Assembly: GCA_946482635.1 (NCBI GenBank)
Contig: CAMLSG010000075.1
Coordinates: 1-21,787 of the forward strand
Length of the DNA stretch: 21,787 nt
DNA from: an uncultured Duganella sp.
GTDB taxonomy: Bacteria > Pseudomonadota > Gammaproteobacteria > Burkholderiales > Burkholderiaceae
Direction: 5' to 3'
Part shown: positions 1 through 7,500 of the stretch, in pieces
Layout of the letters: each line of letters opens with the position of its first letter
Numbering within the stretch: the stretch's first letter is position 1
The notes under the pieces: model-generated
Told to the model about the DNA's origin: nothing
What the model saw: only the letters and a program-made list of their open reading frames with translations
The model's database searches: none
Made by a program: the position numbers and the translations under genes

Positions 1-77
1 GCCTCGGCTACCGCAACGCCTACAGCCTGGCGGGCGGCGTCGCGCTCGCATCGCCAGCATTGGCGCTGGCCGCATGA
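1..77 (+). CDS. 3' end of an unidentified gene (possibly rhodanese-like)
   Basis: Only about 24 codons plus a TGA stop are inside the window. The frame ending at the TGA at 75-77 reads LGYRNAYSLAGGVALAS followed by an Ala/Leu-rich tail. The GYRNAYSLAGG stretch resembles the last strand and helix of rhodanese-like domains (G-[FY]-x-N-[AV]-Y-x-[LV]-x-G-G), but this is a pattern-level guess on a very short fragment. A large palindrome with a T-run begins four bases after the stop, which fits a real gene end. A second frame is also open here, so strand and frame are only moderately supported. Confidence 0.35.
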   Translation, partial: LGYRNAYSLAGGVALASPALALAA

Positions 78-80
78 TTT

Positions 81-155
81 AAAGCCGGTGCCAGGTCTGT
101 CAATCGGACAAGCGATCGAGTATTTTGTCCGAATGACAGACCTGGCACCGACTTA
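81..155. repeat. REP-like long palindrome, family A
   Basis: Arms at 81-111 and 125-155 are inverted copies over 31 nt with three mismatches (core CGGTGCCAGGTCTGTCA and TCGGACAA), around a 13-nt loop. From memory, the GGTGCCAGGTCTGTC core is a dispersed intergenic palindrome in Oxalobacteraceae and related betaproteobacteria, probably mobilised in trans by REP-associated tyrosine transposases. No such transposase lies in this window. It sits exactly between the ends of two converging genes. Confidence 0.75.
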
Positions 156-165
156 TTTTTTTTTT
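81..165 (+). terminator. hairpin plus T10 tract, candidate intrinsic terminator
   Basis: The family A palindrome folds into a stem of roughly 30 bp. On the plus strand it is followed by ACTTA and ten T residues (156-165), which reach into the stop codon of the receptor gene on the minus strand. This suits termination of the upstream plus-strand gene. On the minus strand the same hairpin lies just past the receptor stop codon but has only AAAT-type sequence after it, so termination of the receptor transcript is less clear. Confidence 0.5.
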
Positions 166-2317
166 ACAGCTTCATCTCCAGCATCGCGCGGAACAGGACG
201 CTGGTCGGGGTGATGGTGGTATCGCTGCGCTTGCCGCTTGCCTCGATATAGGACGACTGCGTCAGGTTATCCTGGTGCAGCATGTTCGATGCCGACAGGC
301 GCAGTTGGGTCTTCGGCGTGAACTTCCACAAGCCATACAGGTCCAGCGCGCGCTTCGGCACGGAGTAGGCAAACTGCCGGTCGGAGATGCGCACTTCACC
401 GCCGCCCTGGTAGCTGTAGGAGCCGCCCAGCGTCAATGGCAGCTTGTCCAGCTTCCAGTCCGCGCCCACGGTGCCGCTGACCGGCACCTGCTGGTCCAGG
501 CGGTTGTTCGGGCCCGGCACCGTGTCCAGCTTCGACCAGCTGCGCGTCAGGTTGGCGCGCATCTCGACGCCCGGCGCTTCCTTCATGATCGAGCGCAATG
601 GCAGCTTGGCTTCCAGTTCGATGCCGTAGGTGTTGGCGGTGCCGGCGTTGACCGGGCGCGAGACCCATACGCCATCAATCAGGTCCACGCGGCGGCGCGT
701 AATGTCTTCGATGCGGCGCGCATAGGTGCTGGCTGACAGCAGGCCGCCGCCTTCACCCAGGTAGTGCTCGAACGCCAGGTCCAGGCCCCACGCCAGTTCC
801 GGCTTCAGGTTCGGGTTGCCCATGGAATCCGGCGACGTCGAGCTGTTGTTGTTGGAGGTGAAGCGGCGCGGGATCAGGTCGCCCACGCCTGGCGCCTTGT
901 AGGTACGGGTCAGGCCGAAGCGTACCTGGTCCTTCTTCTTCTCGCCCAGTTTGTACAGGGTCTGGAACAGTGGACTCAGGACACTGGAGTTGTTGTCGAT
1001 GCTGCCGTAGTCGGTGCCGGTGCTCTTGACGTTCACGCCTTCCCAGCGCAGGCCGAAGTAGACGGACCAGCGGTCGGTAACGTTCCATTCATCCTGTGCG
1101 TAGGCAGCCAGGCGGGTCACGTCGGCGGAATAGACTTCGTCGAGATTCTGCGGCACGGTGCCGGCCGGCGCGCGCAGGTACTGCTCGCGCTGGATGCGGT
1201 CTTCATCGCGCTTGCTGTAGCCGATATCCCAGCCGGTCGCCAGCGCATGGCCGGCAATCAGCGGGCTGGAATACTTGCCGGTGCTGGTAAAGCCTTTGTC
1301 GGTCGATTCGGACGTTACCTCGCGTGTGCGTTCGAACAGGGAGCCGGTCTGCAGGTTCGGCGCTTCCACGTTGCGGTGGTTGTAGTTGAGGCCTGCCTTC
1401 ATATCCAGCTTGGCGCCGTCGGCCAGCGGACGTGCCCAGCTCAGGTCGGTGCGGAACAGTTCGAAGTCGGCCTTGATGTTCTGGTTCAGGCCACTGAATT
1501 GCGGCTCGCTGCCGTACACGGTGGTGACCTGTTCGGTGTTGTGGGCGCGGAAGCGGTTGACGGCGATGAAGCTTTGCGAGGTGATGACGTCGCCCGGCTT
1601 GATGGCGTAATTGACGCGCGGCGCCAGGTTGAAATTGCGGAACGAGCCTTCGCTGGTGGCTTCGGCCCGGCGCAGAAGGGGGGCGCTGCCGCTGGCTTCG
1701 GTGATGGTGCGGCTTGGGCGGTCGAAGTCGCCGTACAGGAAGCCGCCGCCGATGGAGTACGACCACGGCCCCTTGCGGTCCGACATCTGCAGGTTGACGC
1801 TGGTGCCGGGCTGGCCGTTGTCCGATTGCAGGCCGGCCTTGATTTCGGTCTGCGCGGTGGAGATGGCTTTCTTCAGCACGATGTTGATGCCGCCGGCGAT
1901 GGCCTGGGTGCTGAATTCGGCGGTGGCGGCGCGCATGACTTCGATGCGTTCGATCATGTCCGGCGTCAGGGAATCGAGCGAGAAGCCCGGTGGCGCCGGT
2001 TCGCCATTCAGCATGATCGAGGTGTAGCCGCTGCCCAGGCCGCGCATGCGGATATTGCCGCCGCGGCCCTGCACGCCGTCCAGCGTGATGCCGGGCAGGC
2101 GCTTCAGCACTTCGCCGATGCTGGTGTCGCCATTTTTCAGGATTTCTTCCTGCGTCACCACGATCTTGGTGGCGGTGTCGTTGCGGCGGATATCCATCGC
2201 CGCGCTACCCTTGATTTCAACTTTGGGCGTCACTTTGTCGGCGGGCGCCTGCTCCTGGGCGTAAACACTATTCAGGGCCTGGACGATCAGCAGGAGGGGC
2301 AGGGCGATTTTCTTCAT
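164..2317 (-). CDS. TonB-dependent outer-membrane receptor
   Basis: 717-aa outer-membrane beta-barrel that takes up a ligand with energy from TonB-ExbBD. The start is the ATG at 2317, giving a clean signal peptide (MKKIALPLLLIVQALNSVYA, cut before Gln21). The frame is open far upstream, but that part runs into the divergent gene and encodes nothing receptor-like. The plug domain is at about residues 40-150, with typical IRMRGLG (89-95), IERIEV (122-127) and AGGINIVLKK (141-150) elements; the rest is barrel. The C-terminus ends in ...LEMKL rather than the usual aromatic residue. VEIKG near residue 33 may be the TonB box. No strong Shine-Dalgarno precedes the ATG. The ligand is unknown: the sequence class covers siderophores as well as sugars. 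The divergent GH35 galactosidase makes a galactoside or oligosaccharide plausible, but that is inference. Confidence 0.93.
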   Translation of the reverse strand: MKKIALPLLLIVQALNSVYAQEQAPADKVTPKVEIKGSAAMDIRRNDTATKIVVTQEEILKNGDTSIGEVLKRLPGITLDGVQGRGGNIRMRGLGSGYTSIMLNGEPAPPGFSLDSLTPDMIERIEVMRAATAEFSTQAIAGGINIVLKKAISTAQTEIKAGLQSDNGQPGTSVNLQMSDRKGPWSYSIGGGFLYGDFDRPSRTITEASGSAPLLRRAEATSEGSFRNFNLAPRVNYAIKPGDVITSQSFIAVNRFRAHNTEQVTTVYGSEPQFSGLNQNIKADFELFRTDLSWARPLADGAKLDMKAGLNYNHRNVEAPNLQTGSLFERTREVTSESTDKGFTSTGKYSSPLIAGHALATGWDIGYSKRDEDRIQREQYLRAPAGTVPQNLDEVYSADVTRLAAYAQDEWNVTDRWSVYFGLRWEGVNVKSTGTDYGSIDNNSSVLSPLFQTLYKLGEKKKDQVRFGLTRTYKAPGVGDLIPRRFTSNNNSSTSPDSMGNPNLKPELAWGLDLAFEHYLGEGGGLLSASTYARRIEDITRRRVDLIDGVWVSRPVNAGTANTYGIELEAKLPLRSIMKEAPGVEMRANLTRSWSKLDTVPGPNNRLDQQVPVSGTVGADWKLDKLPLTLGGSYSYQGGGEVRISDRQFAYSVPKRALDLYGLWKFTPKTQLRLSASNMLHQDNLTQSSYIEASGKRSDTTITPTSVLFRAMLEMKL

Positions 2318-2395
2318 GTAAATGGCGGTGGCTTTTTTAGAAACACAGCAGGATACACCGGCCATCGCGGCTTGGCAGCATATGCCTTGTAACTG

Positions 2396-2473
2396 CCATG
2401 TATCTTTCGATTCAAGCCATGTCTTCTTTCGTATTGACACATTTGCTTTCGTCGTGCTCTTATGATCCTTTCG
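2396..2473. promoter_or_regulatory. four phased CTTTCG direct repeats in the divergent promoter region
   Basis: CTTTCG occurs at 2404-2409, 2426-2431, 2446-2451 and 2468-2473, i.e. at intervals of 22, 20 and 22 bp, close to two helical turns each. The first two copies share more context (CCATGT a few bases upstream of each). They lie in the gap between the receptor and the galactosidase, so they may bind a regulator that controls one or both genes. The spacing is directly visible; the regulatory role is inference. Confidence 0.4.
2434..2466 (+). promoter_or_regulatory. weak sigma-70-like promoter for the GH35 gene
   Basis: A perfect -35 hexamer TTGACA (2434-2439) and a near-perfect -10 TATGAT (2461-2466) are present, but 21 bp apart, longer than the usual 16-19. 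If this -10 is used, the ATG at 2462 lies inside it and cannot be the translation start. An activator bound to the CTTTCG repeats could compensate for the poor spacing. Confidence 0.3.
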
Positions 2474-2478
2474 AAAAC

Positions 2479-2483
2479 GGAGG
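2479..2483 (+). promoter_or_regulatory. ribosome binding site deciding the GH35 start
   Basis: GGAGG lies 5 nt upstream of the in-frame TTG at 2489. The alternative ATG at 2462 has no Shine-Dalgarno sequence and overlaps a TATGAT hexamer. This favours the TTG. Confidence 0.6.
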
Positions 2484-2488
2484 CGAAA

Positions 2489-4324
2489 TTGCGATTTACG
2501 GGGATCAAGCGCCTGGCGCTGATGGGCATGATGATGGCGGCGCTCGGCGCCCAGGCGGCTGCGCCGCATTTCGCGGTCGTGGGCGACCGTTTTGAGCTGG
2601 ACGGCAAGCCTTATGTAATCCGCGCTGGCGAAATGCATTACGCCCGCATTCCGCGCGCGTTCTGGCGCGAGCGGCTGCAGCAGGTGCGTGCCATGGGCCT
2701 CAACACCGTGACGACTTACGTTTTCTGGAACCTGCATGAGCCTGAACCGGGCCGCTTTGATTTCAGCGGCAACCTGGACCTGGCTGCCTTTATCCGCACG
2801 GCGCAGGAGGTGGGCTTGAACGTGGTGCTGCGGCCAGGCCCTTACGTCTGCGCGGAACTGGACTTCGGCGGCTTCCCGGCCTGGCTGCTGCGTACTCCCG
2901 GCCTGCGCGTACGCAGCATGGACCCGCGCTTCCTCGATGCGACGGCGCGTTACTTCAAACGCGTGGCGCAGGAAGTGGCGCCGCTGCTGTCTTCACGCGG
3001 CGGTCCGGTGCTGATGACGCAGGTGGAAAATGAATACGGTTCTTACGGCGATGACCATGACTACATGGCCGCTATCCAGAAGCAGGTACGCGATGCGGGC
3101 TTCGATACGCCGCTATTCACTTCGGACGGACCCGATCCGGCCTTGCTTGATCGCGGCACGCTGCCCGGTGTAACCGCCGTGGTCAACTTCAACGGCAGCG
3201 TGGCTGACGCCAGGGAAGCCTTTGCGCAGCTGGCCTCCTTCCGCCAGAACGTCCCGCGCATGGCCGGCGAGTACTGGGCTGGCTGGTTCGATCACTGGGG
3301 CGAGCGGCGCCACCAGACAACTCCTAAGCTGGCCGCCGATGCGGTGGACTGGATGCTGGGACAGGGAATTTCCTTCAACCTGTACATGGCCCATGGCGGC
3401 ACCAGCTTTGGCTGGCAGCCCGGCGCCAACAGCCATGGCGCCACCTACCAGCCCGATACAACCAGCTACGACTACGATGCCGCCATCGATGAAGCAGGGC
3501 GTCCTACGCCGAAGTTCTATGCCATCCGCGATGCCATCGCGCGCCACTTGCCGTCCGGCGAGCGCCTGCCCGAACTGCCCAAGGCGGCGGCCACTATCGC
3601 AGTGCCGCGCTTCTCGCTGGACGAGTCGGTAGCCCTGGTGGATTCCTTGCCCAAGCCGATCAACTCTCGCCTGGCGCGCAATATGGAGGCATACGGACAG
3701 GGTTATGGCTTCATCGTTTATCGCAAGCGTTTTGCCGATGGCGCGAGCGGCAAGCTGGATCTCGGCGCGGTGCGCGATTACGCCCATGTGCTCTCCGATG
3801 GCACCACCATCGCGACGCTTGACCGGCGGCGCAACGAAAACGCGACGGAGGTCGACCTCAAAGCCGGCAGCACGCTGGACGTGGTGGTGGAGAATATGGG
3901 ACGTGTCAATTTCGGCCCGCTGCTGGCGGATGAACGCAAGGGACTCACGCGCGCTGTAACGCTGGCCGGGAAGCCGCTGCTCGATTGGGAAGTCTTCACG
4001 ATGCCGCTGGCCGACCTGACGTCCTTGCGCTTCAAGCGCGCTGCGCCTGCGCGGCAAGGGCCCACTTTCTGGCGCGGCCAATTCCGCACCGATGCGCAGG
4101 GCAGCACCTTCATCGACACGCGCGCGCTCGGCAAAGGACATGTATGGGTCAATGGCCATCACCTCGGACGCTACTGGCGCGTCGGCCCGCAACAAAGCCT
4201 GTTCCTGCCTGCACCATGGCTGCGTAAAGGCGACAACGAAATCATCATCCTCGACCTTGATGGCGCAGTGGAAGCGCCAAGTGTGCAAGGCTTGCGCGAT
4301 CCGGTTTTCGGCACGCCAGGTTAG
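2489..4324 (+). CDS. secreted GH35 beta-galactosidase
   Basis: Retaining glycosidase that removes terminal beta-linked galactose from oligosaccharides or glycans. With the TTG start (GGAGG at 5 nt) the protein is 611 aa; the ATG at 2462 would add nine residues. The N-terminus MRFTGIKRLALMGMMMAALGAQA is a signal peptide, so the enzyme acts in the periplasm or outside. The TIM barrel begins with DGKPYVIRAGEMHYARIP. The GH35 acid/base is the second Glu of ENEYGSY (Glu182) and the nucleophile is Glu261 in GEYWAGWFDHWG, matching the family pattern. C-terminal beta-sandwich/galactose-binding-like sequence (VWVNGHHLGRYW) ends the protein, as usual for bacterial GH35. It is transcribed divergently from a TonB-dependent receptor that may import its substrate or product. 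No sugar transporter or regulator gene is adjacent. Confidence 0.95.
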   Translation: MRFTGIKRLALMGMMMAALGAQAAAPHFAVVGDRFELDGKPYVIRAGEMHYARIPRAFWRERLQQVRAMGLNTVTTYVFWNLHEPEPGRFDFSGNLDLAAFIRTAQEVGLNVVLRPGPYVCAELDFGGFPAWLLRTPGLRVRSMDPRFLDATARYFKRVAQEVAPLLSSRGGPVLMTQVENEYGSYGDDHDYMAAIQKQVRDAGFDTPLFTSDGPDPALLDRGTLPGVTAVVNFNGSVADAREAFAQLASFRQNVPRMAGEYWAGWFDHWGERRHQTTPKLAADAVDWMLGQGISFNLYMAHGGTSFGWQPGANSHGATYQPDTTSYDYDAAIDEAGRPTPKFYAIRDAIARHLPSGERLPELPKAAATIAVPRFSLDESVALVDSLPKPINSRLARNMEAYGQGYGFIVYRKRFADGASGKLDLGAVRDYAHVLSDGTTIATLDRRRNENATEVDLKAGSTLDVVVENMGRVNFGPLLADERKGLTRAVTLAGKPLLDWEVFTMPLADLTSLRFKRAAPARQGPTFWRGQFRTDAQGSTFIDTRALGKGHVWVNGHHLGRYWRVGPQQSLFLPAPWLRKGDNEIIILDLDGAVEAPSVQGLRDPVFGTPG

Positions 4325-4394
4325 CAAAAAAATTCCTTCTCTTGCCGAGGTGAAATTGGGGTGCGTGAAATGCGCTGATCTGTAACGGAGCCAT

Positions 4395-4553
4395 ATGTAC
4401 GCTAGCGAACAGTCGCCTGTCGTGCGCCCGCCTAACATTGCTTGGAACATACTGCCGGTCTGCACGGCGGTTCCAAGAATAAGTGTGAGGCCCACCCTTG
4501 AAAGAGAATCCTTTTTTATGGCCGGCCCCAAGTGCCGGTTTCAAGGAGTCTGA
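4395..4553 (+). CDS. possible 52-codon leader ORF upstream of the glucan synthase
   Basis: ATG at 4395 is preceded by ACGGAG four bases upstream, a better initiation signal than that of the following TTG-started gene. The frame reads MYASEQSPVVRPPNIAW and stops at TGA 4551-4553. It contains an 8-bp inverted repeat. It overlaps the glucan synthase reading frame if that begins at 4498, but ends 40 bp before the alternative TTG at 4594. It has no recognisable domain or signal. It may be a leader ORF that tunes translation, or chance. Confidence 0.25.
   Translation: MYASEQSPVVRPPNIAWNILPVCTAVPRISVRPTLERESFFMAGPKCRFQGV
4441..4477 (+). promoter_or_regulatory. hairpin/inverted repeat in the glucan synthase leader
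   Basis: CTTGGAAC (4441-4448) pairs perfectly with GTTCCAAG (4470-4477), with a nested GCCG/CGGC pair inside and a 7-nt loop. It lies 8 nt before the GTGAGG ribosome binding site of the TTG at 4498. It has no following T-run, so it is not a terminator. It may be an RNA structure controlling translation or a dyad operator. Confidence 0.4.
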
Positions 4554-7500
4554 ATCGGGGTCCCTGCAAAAGGGGACCGGTGAGGAAGATGATTTGCCGT
4601 TGCGTGGTGAGCTGTTCAGCGCGCAACAGATGGAGCAGCATGGCCGCGCGCTGGCTGCGGGCCATGAGCTCAGCAAGCGCGGCGGCGGCGACCGCCTGCT
4701 GGCGAGGCTGAGCGAGAACGAAGCGCTGATCGGCTCGACCTGCGAAGGCTTGACGGAAGCAGTGAAGGAAGGCCGCCAGATCACGCCCGCTTCCGAATGG
4801 CTGCTCGACAACTTCTACCTGATCGAAGACCAGATCCGCACCGCGCGGCGCCACCTGCCTAAAGACTACAGCAAGGAATTGCCGCGCCTGGCCAAAGGTG
4901 CGCCTGAGGGAACGCCGCGCGTCTACCAGATCGCGCTGGAAATCATCGCGCACGGCGATGGCCGGGTCGATCCGGAAAGCCTGAGCCGCTTCGTTGAAGC
5001 CTATCAGGAAGTCGCGACGCTGAAACTGGGCGAGCTGTGGGCCATCCCCATCATGCTGCGCCTGGCCCTGATTGAAAACCTGCGCCGAGTGGCGGCGCGC
5101 GTGGCGGAAAACCGTTTCCAGCGCGACCTGGCCAACAGCTGGGCCGACCAGATGGTGGAGATCGCCGACAAGAACCCGAGCGGCTTGATCCTGCTGGTGG
5201 CCGACATGGCGCGCTCCGACCCGCCGATCAGCAGCGCCTTCGTGGCGGAACTGGCGCGCCGCCTGCAGGGGCAAAGTCCGGTCCTGACGCTGGCGCTCAA
5301 CTGGATCACTTACCGCCTGGCGGAATCCGGCCAGACCATCGAGCAGCAGATCCAGGCCGAAATCCACTTGCAGGCTGCGGAACAGGTGTCGATCGCCAAC
5401 AGTATCGGCAGCCTGCGCTTCCTCGGCACCATGGACTGGCAAGAATTCGTCGAGACCATGAGCGTGGTCGAACAGACCCTGCGCGAGGATCCGGCCGGCA
5501 CCTATCCGGACATGGACTTTTCCACGCGCGACCAGTACCGCCATAGCGTGGAACGCATGGCGCGCTATTCGCGCGCGACGGAAGCGGAAGTAGCGCAGCA
5601 GGCGCTCGAGCTGGCGCGCACGCGCGCCGCCGACCACGACACGCGCTTGCATCACGTCGGCTATTACCTGGTGGGCGATGGCATGCTGCTGCTGGAGCGC
5701 CAGGTCGGCGTGCGCCTGCCGCCCCTGCGTTCTCTGAAGCGCACCATGCGCACTGCGCCGCTGCTGTCTTACCTCGGGGCGATCGGTGCGTTGTCGGTGA
5801 TTGCCACCGCCCTGATGCTGGAGCGCGCCTGGCGCGATGGCGTGCAGCCGTGGGCCCTGATCGTCATGGGCATCCTCGGCCTGATGGGCAGCAGCCAGCT
5901 GGCGCTGGCGCTGGTCAATTGGGTTGCCACGCTCTTCGTCGAGCCACGGCCACTGCCGCGCATGGACTTCCGCAACGGCATTCCGCCGGATGCGCGCACC
6001 ATGGTGGTGGTGCCGAGCTTGCTGTTCAGCCGTGAAAATGTCGATGAACTGTGCGAGCAGCTTGAAGTGCGCTTCCTCGCCAATCGCGATCCCAACTTGC
6101 GCTTTTGCCTGCTGACCGACTTTGCCGATGCGCAGGAAGAGACAATGCCGGCCGATGCTGCGCTCACCGAGCGCGCGGCCGCCAACATTGCGCGCCTGAA
6201 CCTGAAATACACGGAAGAAGGCGCACCGGCGCCGTTCCTGCTGCTGCACCGTCCGCGCCGCTGGAATGCGGCACAGCGCGCCTGGATGGGGCAGGAGCGC
6301 AAGCGCGGCAAGCTCTCCGACCTGAACCGCTTCATGCGCGGCGGCGCCCAGGACGCGTTCTCGCTGATCGTCGGCGATATCGAAGACCTGCCTGCGTTTA
6401 AATATGTGATTACGCTGGACAGCGACACCCAGCTGCCGCGCGATGCCGCGCGCCAGTTTGTCGCCACTATGCGCCACACGCTCAACATGCCGCGCATCGA
6501 CCAGCGCCTGCGGCGCGTGGTCGCCGGCTATGGCATCCTGCAGCCGCGCGTGGCGGTCAGCCTGCCGAGCGAAGATGCTTCGCGCTATGAAAAGCTTTGC
6601 GGCGGCGAGCCGGGCATCGATCCTTACACCCGCACCGTCAGCGACGTGTACCAGGACGTGTTTGCCGAAGGCTCTTTCATCGGCAAAGGGATTTACGATG
6701 TCGACGTATTCGAGGAAATCCTGGGCCGCCGCTTCCCGGACAACCGCATCCTGAGCCACGACCTGCTGGAAGGCTGCTACCTGCGTGCCGGCTTGCTGAG
6801 CGATGCGCAGCTTTACGAACACTATCCGGCGCGCTACCGCGATGACGTGAGCCGGCGCCAGCGCTGGATGCGCGGCGACTGGCAGCTGCTGCCGTGGCTG
6901 ATGGGCCGCGTGCCGCTGGCAGGCGGCAAGCGCGAAAGCAATCCGCTGTCGGCCCTGTCGCGCTGGAAGCTGTTCGACAACCTGCGCCGCAGCCTGGTGG
7001 CGCCGGTGCTCACCCTGTCGCTGCTGATGGCCTTCGCGGCCCTGCCGCATCCGTGGTTCTGGGCTTGCGCGGTGCTGGCGATTATCTTCCTGCCGCCGCT
7101 GGTCAGCGCTGTCTACGACTTGCTGCACAAGCCGGACGACACGTTGTGGAGCCAGCACGCGCCGGCTTCGCTGCGCCGCAGCGGCATGCAGTTCGCCCAC
7201 GCCTTGCTGACGCTGGTGTTCCTGCCTTATGAAGCCTACGTCAGCCTGGACGCCATCGTGCGCACCGGCTGGCGCCTGCTGGTATCGCGGCGCCGCCTGC
7301 TGGAATGGCGCGCCTCCGGCCTGTCGCGCTCCGGCACCAGCCTGGCCAGCAACTGGCGCACCATGTGGATTGCGCCGCTGCTGGCGCTGGGCGCCGGCGC
7401 CGGCCTTGCCGTGCTGCGCCCACGGGCGTTCGAAGCGGCCTTGATTTTCGTCGCCGCCTGGTTCGCGTCGCCGCTGGTGGCCTGGTGGATCAGCCTTCCG

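Noticed and set aside
81..155. CRISPR or rho-independent small RNA gene
   Set aside because: Only one palindromic unit with no spacer array and no promoter; best explained as a REP-like element acting as a terminator.
764..2392. 542-codon plus-strand frame opposite the TonB-dependent receptor
   Set aside because: Antisense shadow. Low-complexity Ala/Val/Gly/Arg translation with no motif; the minus strand has plug and barrel signatures.
2318..2737. 140-residue N-terminal extension of the receptor frame
   Set aside because: It would place the signal peptide in the middle of the protein and overlap the GH35 gene. MKKIALPLLL at 2317 is a standard signal peptide start.
3113..4531. 472-codon minus-strand frame covering the GH35 3' half and the intergenic leader
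   Set aside because: No recognisable motif, compositional shadow of the GH35 gene; the GH35 catalytic residues and C-terminal domain are on the plus strand.
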